Origin: JADJOM01 sp963817435 | GTDB taxonomy: Bacteria; Gemmatimonadota; Gemmatimonadetes; Gemmatimonadales; GWC2-71-9 | Assembly (NCBI GenBank): GCA_963817435.1 | Contig: CAWFNY010000001.1 | Span: 620,001-684,000 of the forward strand | Direction: 5' to 3' | Length of the DNA stretch: 64,000 nt | Part shown: in pieces, positions 33,311 through 41,793 of the stretch | Layout: every line of letters starts with the position of its first letter | Numbering within the stretch: position 1 is the first letter of the stretch | The notes under the pieces: model-generated | The model's input: only the letters and a program-made list of their open reading frames with translations | What the model was told of the DNA's origin: nothing | Database searches by the model: none | Made by a program: the position numbers and the translations under genes

Positions 33311-34672
33311 TCAGCCTCCGCGGACCCGTCGCCCGTCGTCCTTCCGGTCATGCTGGCTGGCGCCGCGCCCGGTGAACTTGAGCCGGAGCGGCGCACCGTC
33401 GAAGCCCCAGGCTGCGCGAAAGCCATTGATCAGGTACCGCTGATACGACTCCATGACGTCATCGGGCCGGTTCGTCACGATCGCGATTTCCGGCGGACGC
33501 GTCCCGATCTGCGAGGCATAGAGCAGCTTCACTTCGGCGCCCGAATCCTGGGGCGGCGCATTCCGTGCGATCAGGTCCTGCAGCACCTGATTCACCTCCG
33601 ACGTGGCGATTCGACGATTTCTCGCTTCCGCCACCTCGAGGATCAGATCGGGCAGTCGTGTGACCCGCTGCCCCTGGAGCGCCGAGATGTAGACGAATGG
33701 CACGTAGCGGAGGAAGGGCGCCTTTTCGGCGAGCAGGTCCTGACCGCGTTTCGCTGTGTTAGGATCTTTCTCCGGGATCAGATCCCACTTGTTCACCGCG
33801 ACGATCAGCCCTGCGCCCTGGTCCCACGCCTCGGTGGCGATGCGGAGATCCTGCGCATGCATCCCCAGTTCCGCATCTACCACCAGCACACAGACGTCGG
33901 CCCGCTCAATTGCACGGTGGGTTCGAAGGGTCGAGTAGAACTCGATGTCATCTTCTACTTTAGCTCGGCGCCGTAAACCCGCTGTATCTATGAAGTTGAG
34001 CGTCTTGTCGTGATACCGCAAGGGGGTGTCGATCGCATCTCTGGTTGTTCCCGGGGTTGCCGACACGACCAGCCGCTCCTCGCCCAGCAACTTGTTGATC
34101 AACGAGGACTTCCCTGCGTTCGGCCGGCCGACGACAGCCACCTGAACGGCGTCCTCATCCTCGCCGGCGAGCTTGGGCGGGAGCTTCTCCACGATGGCGT
34201 CGAGCAGGTCACCGCTCGCCTTCCCTACCCCGGCGGACAGCCCCAGGGGTTCCCCCAGCCCGAGCTCGTAGAAGCCGTACTGCGCCGTCGTGTTGGGAAG
34301 GTCGTCGAGCTTGTTGACCGCGAGAATCACCGGGCGGCCCGCCCGCCGGAGTTGAGCCGCGATCTCGGCATCCACGGGATTCAGTCCTTCCTTCCCGTCC
34401 ACCACCATCACGATGAGATCGGCCTCCTCCACGGCCAGTTCGACCTGCAGCCGGACCGCGACATCCATGGAGTTCGTGGAGCCTGGCATCAACCCGCCCG
34501 TGTCCACCAGCCAGAAGCGGCGGCCCGCCCAGTCCGCGTCCCCGAAATGGCGATCGCGCGTCGTGCCGGCCTGGTCGGAGACGATCGCGTCCCGGCCACC
34601 GAGGAGACGGTTGAACAAGGTGGACTTGCCGACATTCGGTCGGCCGACGATTGCTACGGTAGGCTTGCTCAC
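33311..34672 (-). CDS. der: Ribosome biogenesis GTPase Der (EngA)
   Basis: Tandem-GTPase assembly factor for the 50S subunit; 453 aa. The first G domain has GRPNVGKSTLFNRL, DTGG and NKLD. The second, from about residue 178, has GRPNAGKSSLINKL, DTAG and NKWD. A C-terminal KH-like domain includes LINGFRAAWGFDGAPLRLKF. Its ATG overlaps the stop of the DUF512 radical-SAM gene by 4 bp, a neighbourhood that recurs in other phyla. Confidence 0.98.
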   Translation of the reverse strand: MSKPTVAIVGRPNVGKSTLFNRLLGGRDAIVSDQAGTTRDRHFGDADWAGRRFWLVDTGGLMPGSTNSMDVAVRLQVELAVEEADLIVMVVDGKEGLNPVDAEIAAQLRRAGRPVILAVNKLDDLPNTTAQYGFYELGLGEPLGLSAGVGKASGDLLDAIVEKLPPKLAGEDEDAVQVAVVGRPNAGKSSLINKLLGEERLVVSATPGTTRDAIDTPLRYHDKTLNFIDTAGLRRRAKVEDDIEFYSTLRTHRAIERADVCVLVVDAELGMHAQDLRIATEAWDQGAGLIVAVNKWDLIPEKDPNTAKRGQDLLAEKAPFLRYVPFVYISALQGQRVTRLPDLILEVAEARNRRIATSEVNQVLQDLIARNAPPQDSGAEVKLLYASQIGTRPPEIAIVTNRPDDVMESYQRYLINGFRAAWGFDGAPLRLKFTGRGASQHDRKDDGRRVRGG

Positions 34673-35946
34673 GCGGTGGCCGGTGTATCGAGGGCGTCGG
34701 TGAAATGGTACGACGGGCGCACCTCCACCGGTGAAGTGGCTTGCAGATCGGCGAGTGTCAGATCGTCCATGAACAGCTGGTCCTCATTGAGCGACTCGCC
34801 GGGAATCAGCGCGAGGTCGAGATCGTGGCGCCCCGAGAGCGCCAGACGGAATGCGGCGCCCGGCAGGAGGCCGGCACAGGTGACGGTGGAGCCGAAGAGC
34901 GTGTTCGTGACCGGGATCAGGTCGAATGCGGCGCCGGTCAGTTCGCCGAGTGGAGCGAGGACCTGGGCCATGAGGCCGGCCATCGAGGTGCCGGTTAGGA
35001 CGCCGATGCGGCGGCCACGCCAATCCGCGACGCTCGCACTGTCCTCCGCGATCCGCTGCTGCAGCCAGCGCACCGATCCGATGCCGTTCTCCACCTGCTC
35101 GAAGCCGTCGTAGCACTCGGCGGGGGGGAGCGGCAGGTTGGCCCGGAGGTAGAGTTCGTCCGCGCCGAATGCCCACGTGATGCTCCGCTCCGCGCGGGCT
35201 CGATCGGAGAAACGCTCGATCCGGGAAATCGCCGCGCGGCACTCAGCTTCGGTGGGTTCGCGCACCAGGCTGTGCTTGCTGTACTCGGTCAGTCCCACCG
35301 GAACGACCGATACGTTGAGGACCGGGCTGCCGAAGGCGTACAGATCACCAAGTGTCTGCTCGAGAACCTCGCCGTCGTTGACTCCCGGAGACATCACGAT
35401 CTGGGTGTGAAATCGCAGGCCATGAGAGGCGAAGAGGCGCAACTGCTCGAGGATGTCCGGCGCAAGCGGGTTGCGGAGGAGCCAGCGCCGTATGACTGGA
35501 TCGGTCGCATGTACCGAGACGTACAGGGGCGACAGCCGATACTCGATGATGCGCTCGACGTCTCTCGGCTTGAGGTTTGTCAGGGTCGCGAAGTTCCCGT
35601 ACTTGAACGAGAGCCGGTAATCATCATCCCTGATGTACAGTGTATCCCGGAGTCCGGCGGGCAGGCCATCGACGAAGCAGAAGTCGCAGCGGTTGGCGCA
35701 GCGCCGAATCCGGGGCGGCTCCACGGACACCCCCATCGGAAGCCCTTCCGGGCGCTCGATATCGAACTCGATATCCTGGCCATCCGGCTGGCGCACATGC
35801 AGCAGGAATTGCTCATCGGCGGTGAGAAACTCCCAGTCCAGAAAATCCTCGATCTCCCGGCCATTGACCGTGAGAAGCTCGGTGCCGGACTGGAGACCCA
35901 GTTCGGCGCCGAGAGATTCTGGAGACACGGAGGTGACTTTGAGCAT
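34669..35946 (-). CDS. DUF512-family PDZ/radical-SAM-like protein
   Basis: 425 aa. The N-terminal PDZ-like segment (LKVTSVSPESLGAELGLQSG) is followed by a cysteine cluster CANRCDFCFVDGLP (CxxxCxxC, residues ~88-101) of the radical SAM type. A TIM-barrel-like middle (YVSVHATDPVIRRWLLRNPL) and the C-terminal DUF512 domain (FGADELYLRANLPLP) follow. Members are often neighbours of der, and a ribosome- or RNA-linked role has been guessed, but the reaction is unknown. I chose ATG 35946, where family similarity begins; the frame is open to 36072. It is coupled to der by a 4-bp overlap. Confidence 0.88.
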   Translation of the reverse strand: MLKVTSVSPESLGAELGLQSGTELLTVNGREIEDFLDWEFLTADEQFLLHVRQPDGQDIEFDIERPEGLPMGVSVEPPRIRRCANRCDFCFVDGLPAGLRDTLYIRDDDYRLSFKYGNFATLTNLKPRDVERIIEYRLSPLYVSVHATDPVIRRWLLRNPLAPDILEQLRLFASHGLRFHTQIVMSPGVNDGEVLEQTLGDLYAFGSPVLNVSVVPVGLTEYSKHSLVREPTEAECRAAISRIERFSDRARAERSITWAFGADELYLRANLPLPPAECYDGFEQVENGIGSVRWLQQRIAEDSASVADWRGRRIGVLTGTSMAGLMAQVLAPLGELTGAAFDLIPVTNTLFGSTVTCAGLLPGAAFRLALSGRHDLDLALIPGESLNEDQLFMDDLTLADLQATSPVEVRPSYHFTDALDTPATA

Positions 35947-36068
35947 AGGCAAGCAGACAAAGATGGGCGTGCGGACAGGGCGATTCAAGCGTGGGGTGAA
36001 ATACAGAGGGCGGGACCCGGGGGCCCCGCCCTGTGCCGCGGACGATACTGGTCGCCTCTGGCGGCCAC

Positions 36069-36494
36069 TCACCAGCAGGCCGGCGTGCCCTCCATCGTGA
36101 CCGCGGGATTCGGGCTGTTGGCCGCCGCACCCATGTACACGCCGCAGTTCTGAATGTTGCCGACGATGATGGGATTGGTGATGACCGCCTTGTAGCCTGT
36201 GACGCCGATGTAGGTGAGGGTGAGGACGTTCCCAGTCGATGGCAGAAAGGGGAGGTTGCCTGCGCCTCCGGTCGCGTTGACCTGGGCACCGGCAGTCGTG
36301 CCGCCCGCGTAGTCAGCGTTGTCGAAATAGAACCCCTCCTGCGCCGTGACCAGGTTGCGGAGGTCCGTCTTCATCGAGGCCAGGACCGCCTTCTCCTTGG
36401 AGTTGGCGAACTTCGGAATCGCGATCGCGGCCAGAATCCCGATGATCACGACCACGATCAAGAGCTCGATCAGGGTGAAACCCTTGGTGGACAT
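36069..36494 (-). CDS. Type IV pilin-like major pilin (PilA/PilE type)
   Basis: 141 aa prepilin. The short leader MSTKG is followed by FTLIELLIVVVIIGILAAIA, the class III signal cleaved by PilD with Glu at +5 of the mature protein. The C-terminal half is a small globular domain with Cys at about positions 117 and 140 (NIQNCGVYMG and GTPACW), which could form the D-region disulfide of type IVa pilins. A near-perfect sigma-54 promoter lies about 65 bp upstream. No other pil genes are in the window. Confidence 0.93.
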   Translation of the reverse strand: MSTKGFTLIELLIVVVIIGILAAIAIPKFANSKEKAVLASMKTDLRNLVTAQEGFYFDNADYAGGTTAGAQVNATGGAGNLPFLPSTGNVLTLTYIGVTGYKAVITNPIIVGNIQNCGVYMGAAANSPNPAVTMEGTPACW

Positions 36495-36559
36495 TGCCCG
36501 CTCCCGGATGGAGATGCCGCGGCGGCTCCGGCCGCACCTTCACTGGGCTGGCGAAATTG

Positions 36560-36574
36560 GCAACAGGTGTGCCA
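36560..36574 (-). promoter_or_regulatory. Sigma-54 (-24/-12) promoter of the pilin gene
   Basis: On the - strand, TGGCAC at 36574-36569, 5 bp (ACCTG), then TTGC at 36563-36560. This is an exact match to the consensus TGGCAC-N5-TTGC. Transcription would begin about 12 bp downstream (near 36549), leaving a ~55-nt leader before the pilin ATG at 36494. PilA promoters are sigma-54 dependent in several phyla (via PilR), and rpoN is encoded in this window at 18529. Confidence 0.85.
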
Positions 36575-36678
36575 GTCGGGCTCAATTATGCTATGTTGTT
36601 TACCAACAAGTAGTTGCGCAGAGAGCAGACCACGACCCTCGGGGTCGGCGGCGGCGCCGGGTGGGCGTCCTGCGAGAA

Positions 36679-36715
36679 GAAACCGCCGACCCCGCGATGC
36701 GGGGCCGGCGGTTTT
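36679..36715 (-). terminator. Strong hairpin terminator after the cytochrome c gene
   Basis: Inverted repeat: AAACCGCCG (36680-36688) and CCCCGC pair with GCGGGG and CGGCGGTTT (to 36714), about 15 bp with one mismatch and a GAT-type loop. Read leftward it ends TTTCTTCTCG. It lies 24 bp past the cytochrome stop and about 100 bp upstream of the pilin promoter, so it insulates the pilin gene. Confidence 0.75.
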
Positions 36716-36738
36716 GGTCTCTCGGGAGGTGTCGACGC

Positions 36739-37116
36739 TTACTTGTGGCTCAGGGTGTAGACGTAGGCCGCCACGTTCTTGACGTCATCATCCGAGAGGC
36801 TGGCTCCACCCTTGGCGGGCATCGGGACGCCGCTCTTGGACTCCTCCTTGGTCACGCCCGCGATGATCTGCTTCACGATATCGTCGAAAGTACCCTTGCT
36901 GTGCAGCCACACGTCATCGGTGAGATTCGGGCCGACGAGGCCCTTCGCATCCTGACCATGGCAGGCGTAGCAGAGGCCTTCCTTGTGGAAGATCGCATTT
37001 CCCTTATCGACCATGGCCTGGGTCACGCCGGCTGGCAGTCCCTGCGCCTTCGCCGGGGCTGCGCCGACGGCCACGAACGCGCAGAGCACGAGGGCCGCAC
37101 GAACAATGATTTTCAT
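36739..37116 (-). CDS. Secreted class I c-type cytochrome (mono-haem)
   Basis: 125 aa periplasmic electron carrier. The Sec signal peptide (IIVRAALVLCAFVAVGAA, cut after AKA at residue 24) is followed by the haem-attachment motif CYACH (Cys49, Cys52, His53). Met99 in SGVPMPAKGG is the probable distal ligand, before the C-terminal helix DDVKNVAAYVYTL. Redox partner unknown. It is monocistronic in appearance: tRNA-Gly lies upstream and a strong hairpin terminator downstream. Confidence 0.93.
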   Translation of the reverse strand: MKIIVRAALVLCAFVAVGAAPAKAQGLPAGVTQAMVDKGNAIFHKEGLCYACHGQDAKGLVGPNLTDDVWLHSKGTFDDIVKQIIAGVTKEESKSGVPMPAKGGASLSDDDVKNVAAYVYTLSHK

Positions 37117-37251
37117 TCCAAACTCCCGTCCGAAGGTTTACTGGGCACCGCTTTGAGCCGGGGCCGATCAGGATGTGTCGCGACCCCGTCGGCGGGGACA
37201 TGGATTGCAAGAGGTGGGCCCGCCACTGAAACACCACATCGGAGGGCGCAG

Positions 37252-37324
<73 letters not shown>

Positions 37325-37458
37325 GGGACAGCGGCGAAAATTGGCCCGCCGTGGGTGGGGTGTCAATGGCGAACCGGAACCGGCCGACCGGATACTCATC
37401 GCGACGCAACGGCGGAGAATCCGCAGACTCCCGCCGTTGTGCGCGGTGTGAAGATCCC

Positions 37459-38895
37459 TTACTTGATCCGGTAGCGCCAATCCTTCACGCCTGCCACCCT
37501 GGTCGTGGCGTTGAAGTCAGCAGTCTGGCCTGCCTTCATGGCGGCAACGGGCACTTCCTGCGTGTCGATGACGGTTCCACCCTTGCCCAGGAACTCGACG
37601 AGGATGGTGAGGGCGTGCGGGGCAATCAGCTTGTTGTTCTCGTCCCGCGCTTCTCGACCGGTGATCTTGCCGACAAGACTGGCGCCGTCAGCGGCCTGGT
37701 TCAGGCTTACTTCGACATTCAGGAGGAGGCCCTCCCGGGCGATGCTCGCCTTGAGCAGCCCATCCTGATTGCCCGCCATTCGGTAGCCTTCGACCCGCAT
37801 GGTATGGTCGTACTCGGCGAGCGGCTCGATTTCGATGAGCTTTTCGGCCGAAGCGGCGAGGTCACTGCCCTGCTGGAGGGCGAGGTAGGCGTTTGCCTGG
37901 TTGAAGAGGGCGTTCCGGTTGTTCGGGTTCAGGGCGAGCACCCGTCCAAAGGTGGCGGCGGCCTCCTTGTACTCCTTGTCGCTGAATTGCTTCACCGCAA
38001 TCACCATGAGATCGTCTTCGGAGATGCCCTCTTCTCCCCCCGCCCCATCGGCCTCCGCGCCAGCGCCGGCGACCAGCACCCGCTCGAGGGCCTGGGCGCT
38101 GTCGGCCATGCCAGCTCCGCGGTAGGCTCTGGCGAGGGCCTTCTTGGCGGCGAGATCGGTCGGCTCGAAGACCAGATAGCGCTGGAATGCCGCCACGGCC
38201 TCTGCGTTCCGATTGCTGTTGAGCAGCAGGACGCCCGCGTTGTAGGCGGCCTTGTTGCGGACCCTCACATAGGCTGGATCGGTGGGATTGGTGGCCGCCG
38301 CGAGCCCGAAGTAGTAGATCGCGCTATCCACCTGGCCGGCATCATAGAAGAGTCCGGCGAGACCATTGAACCCGTGTGGCGCCTCCCGATTGATCAGGTC
38401 CGCCGCACGATAGAGCACCATGGCCGAATCGGCCTTCTTCTGCTCGACGAACTCCTGCGCGCCAACCACCAATCCGCCCCAGGCGCGAGTCCGGTATTTC
38501 TGGATGTCCGCCTTGCACTGGGGCGCCAGCGTCGCGGCTTTGGTGAACGAGCTGTCGGCGCCCACCATGTCACCCTGCAGCAGGTTAATTCGGCCGAGCC
38601 AATACCACGCGGCGCCGTTCTTGTCCTGCCCCTTGGTCGCGGTGGCATCCCGGATGACCTCCGTGCCTTCGCGCAGCAGGCGCGCACCGATCACGGGATC
38701 CGACGTGTTCGCATAGCTGCTCAGCTTGGTCTTGGCGCTGCTCACGAGGAAGTGCCCTTCCTTGAGCTGGCAATCGGCGTCCTGGAACTTGCCGCCGAGC
38801 TGTGCCGAGACACGCGTGGCGATACCATTCTGCGCCGCCACGGGGGCGGCCGCGATCAGCGCCGCCAGCAACCCACCCACGATCGCCTTGGTCAT
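37459..38895 (-). CDS. Secreted TPR-repeat protein
   Basis: 478 aa. An N-terminal signal peptide (AIVGGLLAALIAAAPVAAQ, cut near residue 21) is followed by repeated helical TPR-like units: WYWLGRINLLQGDMVGADSS, AVAAFQRYLVFEPTDLAAKK, AATFGRVLALNPNNRNALFN. A beta-type C-terminal ~100 residues (SLVGKITGREARDENNKLIA) ends VKDWRYRIK. A Gly/Glu-rich linker (AGAGAEADGAGGEEGISEDD) lies near residue 290. Role unknown; probably a periplasmic scaffold. The ATG overlaps the larC stop by 4 bp, though no functional link with nickel chemistry is evident. Confidence 0.82.
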   Translation of the reverse strand: MTKAIVGGLLAALIAAAPVAAQNGIATRVSAQLGGKFQDADCQLKEGHFLVSSAKTKLSSYANTSDPVIGARLLREGTEVIRDATATKGQDKNGAAWYWLGRINLLQGDMVGADSSFTKAATLAPQCKADIQKYRTRAWGGLVVGAQEFVEQKKADSAMVLYRAADLINREAPHGFNGLAGLFYDAGQVDSAIYYFGLAAATNPTDPAYVRVRNKAAYNAGVLLLNSNRNAEAVAAFQRYLVFEPTDLAAKKALARAYRGAGMADSAQALERVLVAGAGAEADGAGGEEGISEDDLMVIAVKQFSDKEYKEAAATFGRVLALNPNNRNALFNQANAYLALQQGSDLAASAEKLIEIEPLAEYDHTMRVEGYRMAGNQDGLLKASIAREGLLLNVEVSLNQAADGASLVGKITGREARDENNKLIAPHALTILVEFLGKGGTVIDTQEVPVAAMKAGQTADFNATTRVAGVKDWRYRIK

Positions 38896-40238
38896 CCCTG
38901 CTCCTTCAGTGATTGTGAACTGCTGGCCGCGGTCCCAGCGAGAAGGGCGCGCGCGGCGGCCTCGATCTCTCGAGCCACCTCGATCGCCGGGCGCCCCAGT
39001 CGCAACGCCGCCCGGCGCACATCCTCATACTCCGCCTTGACCCGCGGTCCTGCGGGAGAATCGAGCACCTTCACCGCCACCGACAGGCCGTCAGCGGCGG
39101 GGATCTGAACCTGCCTCCGCGGCAGTGTGACGCGCTCCGAGGACACTCGACGCACTCCTGAGGTGGTGCTATGCAGGAACAGTGCCTCTGTGACCCGGTC
39201 CGCGGCCGCGGTGTCGCAGATCACCTCGATCCGGAATCCGGGCCTGCCCTTCTTCATCATTGTGCCCCACATCTGCACATCGAGCGCGCCAGCTGCCGTG
39301 AGCGCCTCCCGCAGCGGCTCAAGGTACTCCGGGCTGAAGTCATCCACGTCGGTGGACAGCGTGACGACCGTCCCAGCCTCAACTGCCGCTTCTGCCAGGA
39401 TGAGTCGGAGGGCGTTGGGGTAGTACTCCGTGTCGCGTCCCCCAGCTCCCCACCCGATGGCGTGTGAGCGCCAGTGCGCCGGCGGCGCTCCCTGGCCCAG
39501 TACCCGAAGCAGCACCGCGCCGGTTGGCGTCGTCGCTTCTCCAAGGACCGGTCCGTCTGGCCCGATCGCGACCCCTTCAAGGAGCCGCATCGTCACGGGA
39601 GCGGGGACGGCGATCACGCCGTGGGCGGCACGGACCCAGCCATTACCTAACGCTACTGGGCGGCAATAGACAGTCTCGATGCCCAGGATTTCGAACCCTT
39701 CGATCGCGCCGACGATATCAATGATCGCATCCACCGCGCCGACTTCATGCAGGGCCACGGATGTGGCTGGCACGCCGTGCGTGCGTCCTTCCTCTTCGCA
39801 CAGCAGGCGAAAGGCGTCGGCAGCACGCGCTTTCACCGGCGCGCTCAGAGGCGCTTGCTCGATGATCGCGAGGAGATCCGGCAGGTGACGATGCGCGTCC
39901 CCGTGGTGGTGGTGGTGATTGGACGCGGCCGCCCCCTCATGTGTGTGATCCGAGTGGGCGTGGTCATGCCGGTGATGATCCGACTGTGGGTCGAGCGCGG
40001 CGTACGCTTCACTGGGCTGCTCGGACCGTCCACCGGGGAGGGTGATGCCTACCTTGGTGCACGCGATTCCGCAGCGCTGTACCCGCGTGATGGCGACCCG
40101 GACCCCGGGGAATCCGAGGCGCTCAGGGAGAGCGGTGAGCCAGGCCGCGGGCGCGCCCGCGTCGAGCAACGCTCCGAGCAGCATGTCGCCGCTGATGCCG
40201 GCGGCGGGGTCGAGAATCGCGAAGTGTCTGGGCGACAT
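38892..40238 (-). CDS. larC: Nickel-pincer cofactor nickel-insertion protein LarC
   Basis: DUF111/LarC, 448 aa, inserts Ni into the pyridinium pincer cofactor of lactate racemase-type enzymes in a CTP-dependent way. It begins FAILDPAAGISGDMLLGALL, the LarC signature. It has SVALHEVGAVDAIIDIVGA, VRAAHGVIAVPAPVT and VTLSTDVDDFSPEYLEPL. Residues ~94-126 form a strongly His/Asp-rich loop (DHHRHDHAHSDHTH, then NHHHHHGDAHRH), a likely metal reservoir. Here LarC is one continuous frame, whereas L. plantarum splits it by a programmed frameshift. larA, larB and larE are not in the window. ATG 40238 is chosen by homology. Confidence 0.94.
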   Translation of the reverse strand: MSPRHFAILDPAAGISGDMLLGALLDAGAPAAWLTALPERLGFPGVRVAITRVQRCGIACTKVGITLPGGRSEQPSEAYAALDPQSDHHRHDHAHSDHTHEGAAASNHHHHHGDAHRHLPDLLAIIEQAPLSAPVKARAADAFRLLCEEEGRTHGVPATSVALHEVGAVDAIIDIVGAIEGFEILGIETVYCRPVALGNGWVRAAHGVIAVPAPVTMRLLEGVAIGPDGPVLGEATTPTGAVLLRVLGQGAPPAHWRSHAIGWGAGGRDTEYYPNALRLILAEAAVEAGTVVTLSTDVDDFSPEYLEPLREALTAAGALDVQMWGTMMKKGRPGFRIEVICDTAAADRVTEALFLHSTTSGVRRVSSERVTLPRRQVQIPAADGLSVAVKVLDSPAGPRVKAEYEDVRRAALRLGRPAIEVAREIEAAARALLAGTAASSSQSLKEQG

Positions 40239-40261
40239 AGCGCGGTAATATCGCCCGCGGG

Positions 40262-41434
40262 TCACGCGGGGGGCAAATCCCCGGAGGGCCGGTAGAGCCA
40301 GCCCGCACCGGTGTTGAAGACAATCACCCGGTCCTCGGCGCCGAGCAGGCCTCGTTCGCGGAGGATGCGCGCTGCGGCCAGTCCAGCGCCTCCTTCCGGG
40401 GAGAGATCGATTCCTTCCTCTCGGGAGGCCAGAGCGGCCTCGCTGGTGAGGTCCGCGTCGGTCACCGCGACGGCATCGCCACCACTCTCCCGTAGTGCGC
40501 GGAGTATCAGACGGTCACCGAGGGGCGCCGGCACCCGAAGACCGCTCGCGACCGTCCAGGGATCGGGCCACGCGGTCGCGCGATCGCTTCCAGCGCTGAA
40601 CGCCTGAACGATGGGGGCGCAGCCCGTCGCCTGGACCGTGAACATCTTCGGCGGCTGGTCGGTGACCCACCCGGCGGCCCGAAGCTCCGCAAATGCCTTC
40701 CACATGCCGAGGAGGCCCGTCCCTCCGCCCGTTGGATAGATGATCGCGTCGGGAAGCCTCCACCCCAGTTGCATCGACAGCTCGAGCCCGAGCGTCTTCT
40801 TCCCCTCGATGCGGTAGGGCTCTCGCAGGGTCGACAGGTCCATCGCCCCCGATTCGGCTCCATAGGCCCGTGCGGCCTTCCCGCAATCGCCGATGTGACC
40901 GTCGAGCAGCTGCAGATCTCCACCGAAAGTCTCGATCTGCGCCAGGATGGTGGCGGGGGTCGACCGGGGGGCGTACACCCGAACCGACACCCCCGCGCGT
41001 GCGGCGTAGGCCGCGGCGGCGACGCCGGCGTTTCCGGCCGTTGGGATAACGAACCGGCGGACTCCCGCGGCATACGCCCGCGTGATGGCCGCGCTCAGGC
41101 CCCGTGCCTTGAAGGACCCGGTGGGGTTGGCGGCTTCGTCCTTGACCCAGAGATCAGAAAATCCCTGGCGCGCGCCTGTTCTGGTGCAACGCAGCAGCGG
41201 CGTATCGCCTTCACCGAGGGTCACCGGCTGTTCGTCAGGCATCAGCGGAAGGAATGGCCGGTAGCGCCACATCCCGTGTCCACGGCGGACTTCGGCACGG
41301 GCGGTGAGCGACGGCAGCGCGCGGTCAGGGTATCGCACCAGCCACGGCTGCCCGCATGCCTCACAGACGGTCGGCAGGCCGTCCGGGCCTCGGATCACGC
41401 CACAGCCAGAGCATTCGAGCTGCCAATCCATCAT
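40262..41434 (-). CDS. thrC: Threonine synthase (PLP-dependent)
   Basis: Converts O-phosphohomoserine to threonine; 390 aa. An N-terminal zinc-ribbon-like part has Cys pairs (LECSGCG and VCEACGQPW). The fold-type II PLP domain follows, with the Schiff-base Lys in DEAANPTGSFKARGLSAAI, the phosphate loop PTAGNAGVAAAAYAARAG and YPTGGGTGLLGMWKAFAEL. Threonine synthase fits best; a threonine dehydratase-like or cysteate synthase activity is possible in this family. It lies 23 bp upstream of larC on the same strand. Confidence 0.88.
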   Translation of the reverse strand: MMDWQLECSGCGVIRGPDGLPTVCEACGQPWLVRYPDRALPSLTARAEVRRGHGMWRYRPFLPLMPDEQPVTLGEGDTPLLRCTRTGARQGFSDLWVKDEAANPTGSFKARGLSAAITRAYAAGVRRFVIPTAGNAGVAAAAYAARAGVSVRVYAPRSTPATILAQIETFGGDLQLLDGHIGDCGKAARAYGAESGAMDLSTLREPYRIEGKKTLGLELSMQLGWRLPDAIIYPTGGGTGLLGMWKAFAELRAAGWVTDQPPKMFTVQATGCAPIVQAFSAGSDRATAWPDPWTVASGLRVPAPLGDRLILRALRESGGDAVAVTDADLTSEAALASREEGIDLSPEGGAGLAAARILRERGLLGAEDRVIVFNTGAGWLYRPSGDLPPA

Positions 41435-41477
41435 GACCAGTGGTCGAAGGTCAGTGTCGAACTACAGGCGAAGAAGT

Positions 41478-41747
41478 TCATGCGCTCAGGAAGCGCCGGG
41501 CGAGCTGTTCAAGGCGGTCGTTCCCCTTGGCGCGGGCATGGGCCAGGATCTGCTCGACGTGGGGACGGAGCGCGGGTTCGCCCCAGCGATAGCCGGTGGC
41601 AGTTTCGGCCCCCATCGAATCACCCCGATTCGCCCCTTCGAGGAGGGCCCAGGCGGAGGCCTGGTCGTATCCGGCGTCCTCCTTTGGAGGCAGCTCGTAG
41701 CGCTCCGGGACGTCGTCGCGGTCTTCCTTAACGAATGCGCGTGACAT
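41478..41747 (-). CDS. Small conserved protein of unknown function
   Basis: 89 aa from ATG 41747 (MSRAFVKEDRDDVPERYELP), cytoplasmic, without TM segments or cysteines. The opening MSRAFVKE recalls the N-terminal tag of some GreA/GreB-like proteins, but none of the Gre coiled-coil domain is present. The C-terminal half (YRWGEPALRPHVEQILAHAR and DRLEQLARRFLSA) looks helical. A start at 41765 would add six residues. It lies between uvrC and thrC, which gives no clear hint of function. Confidence 0.65.
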   Translation of the reverse strand: MSRAFVKEDRDDVPERYELPPKEDAGYDQASAWALLEGANRGDSMGAETATGYRWGEPALRPHVEQILAHARAKGNDRLEQLARRFLSA

Positions 41748-41793
41748 GAGGCAAAGATAAGGCATCTTCAGGCGCCCGTCGCGGACCCTGCCG

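Noticed and set aside
41478..41747. GreA/GreB-type transcription factor call for the small protein
   Set aside because: Only the first few residues are reminiscent of such proteins; the coiled-coil and C-terminal Gre domains are absent.
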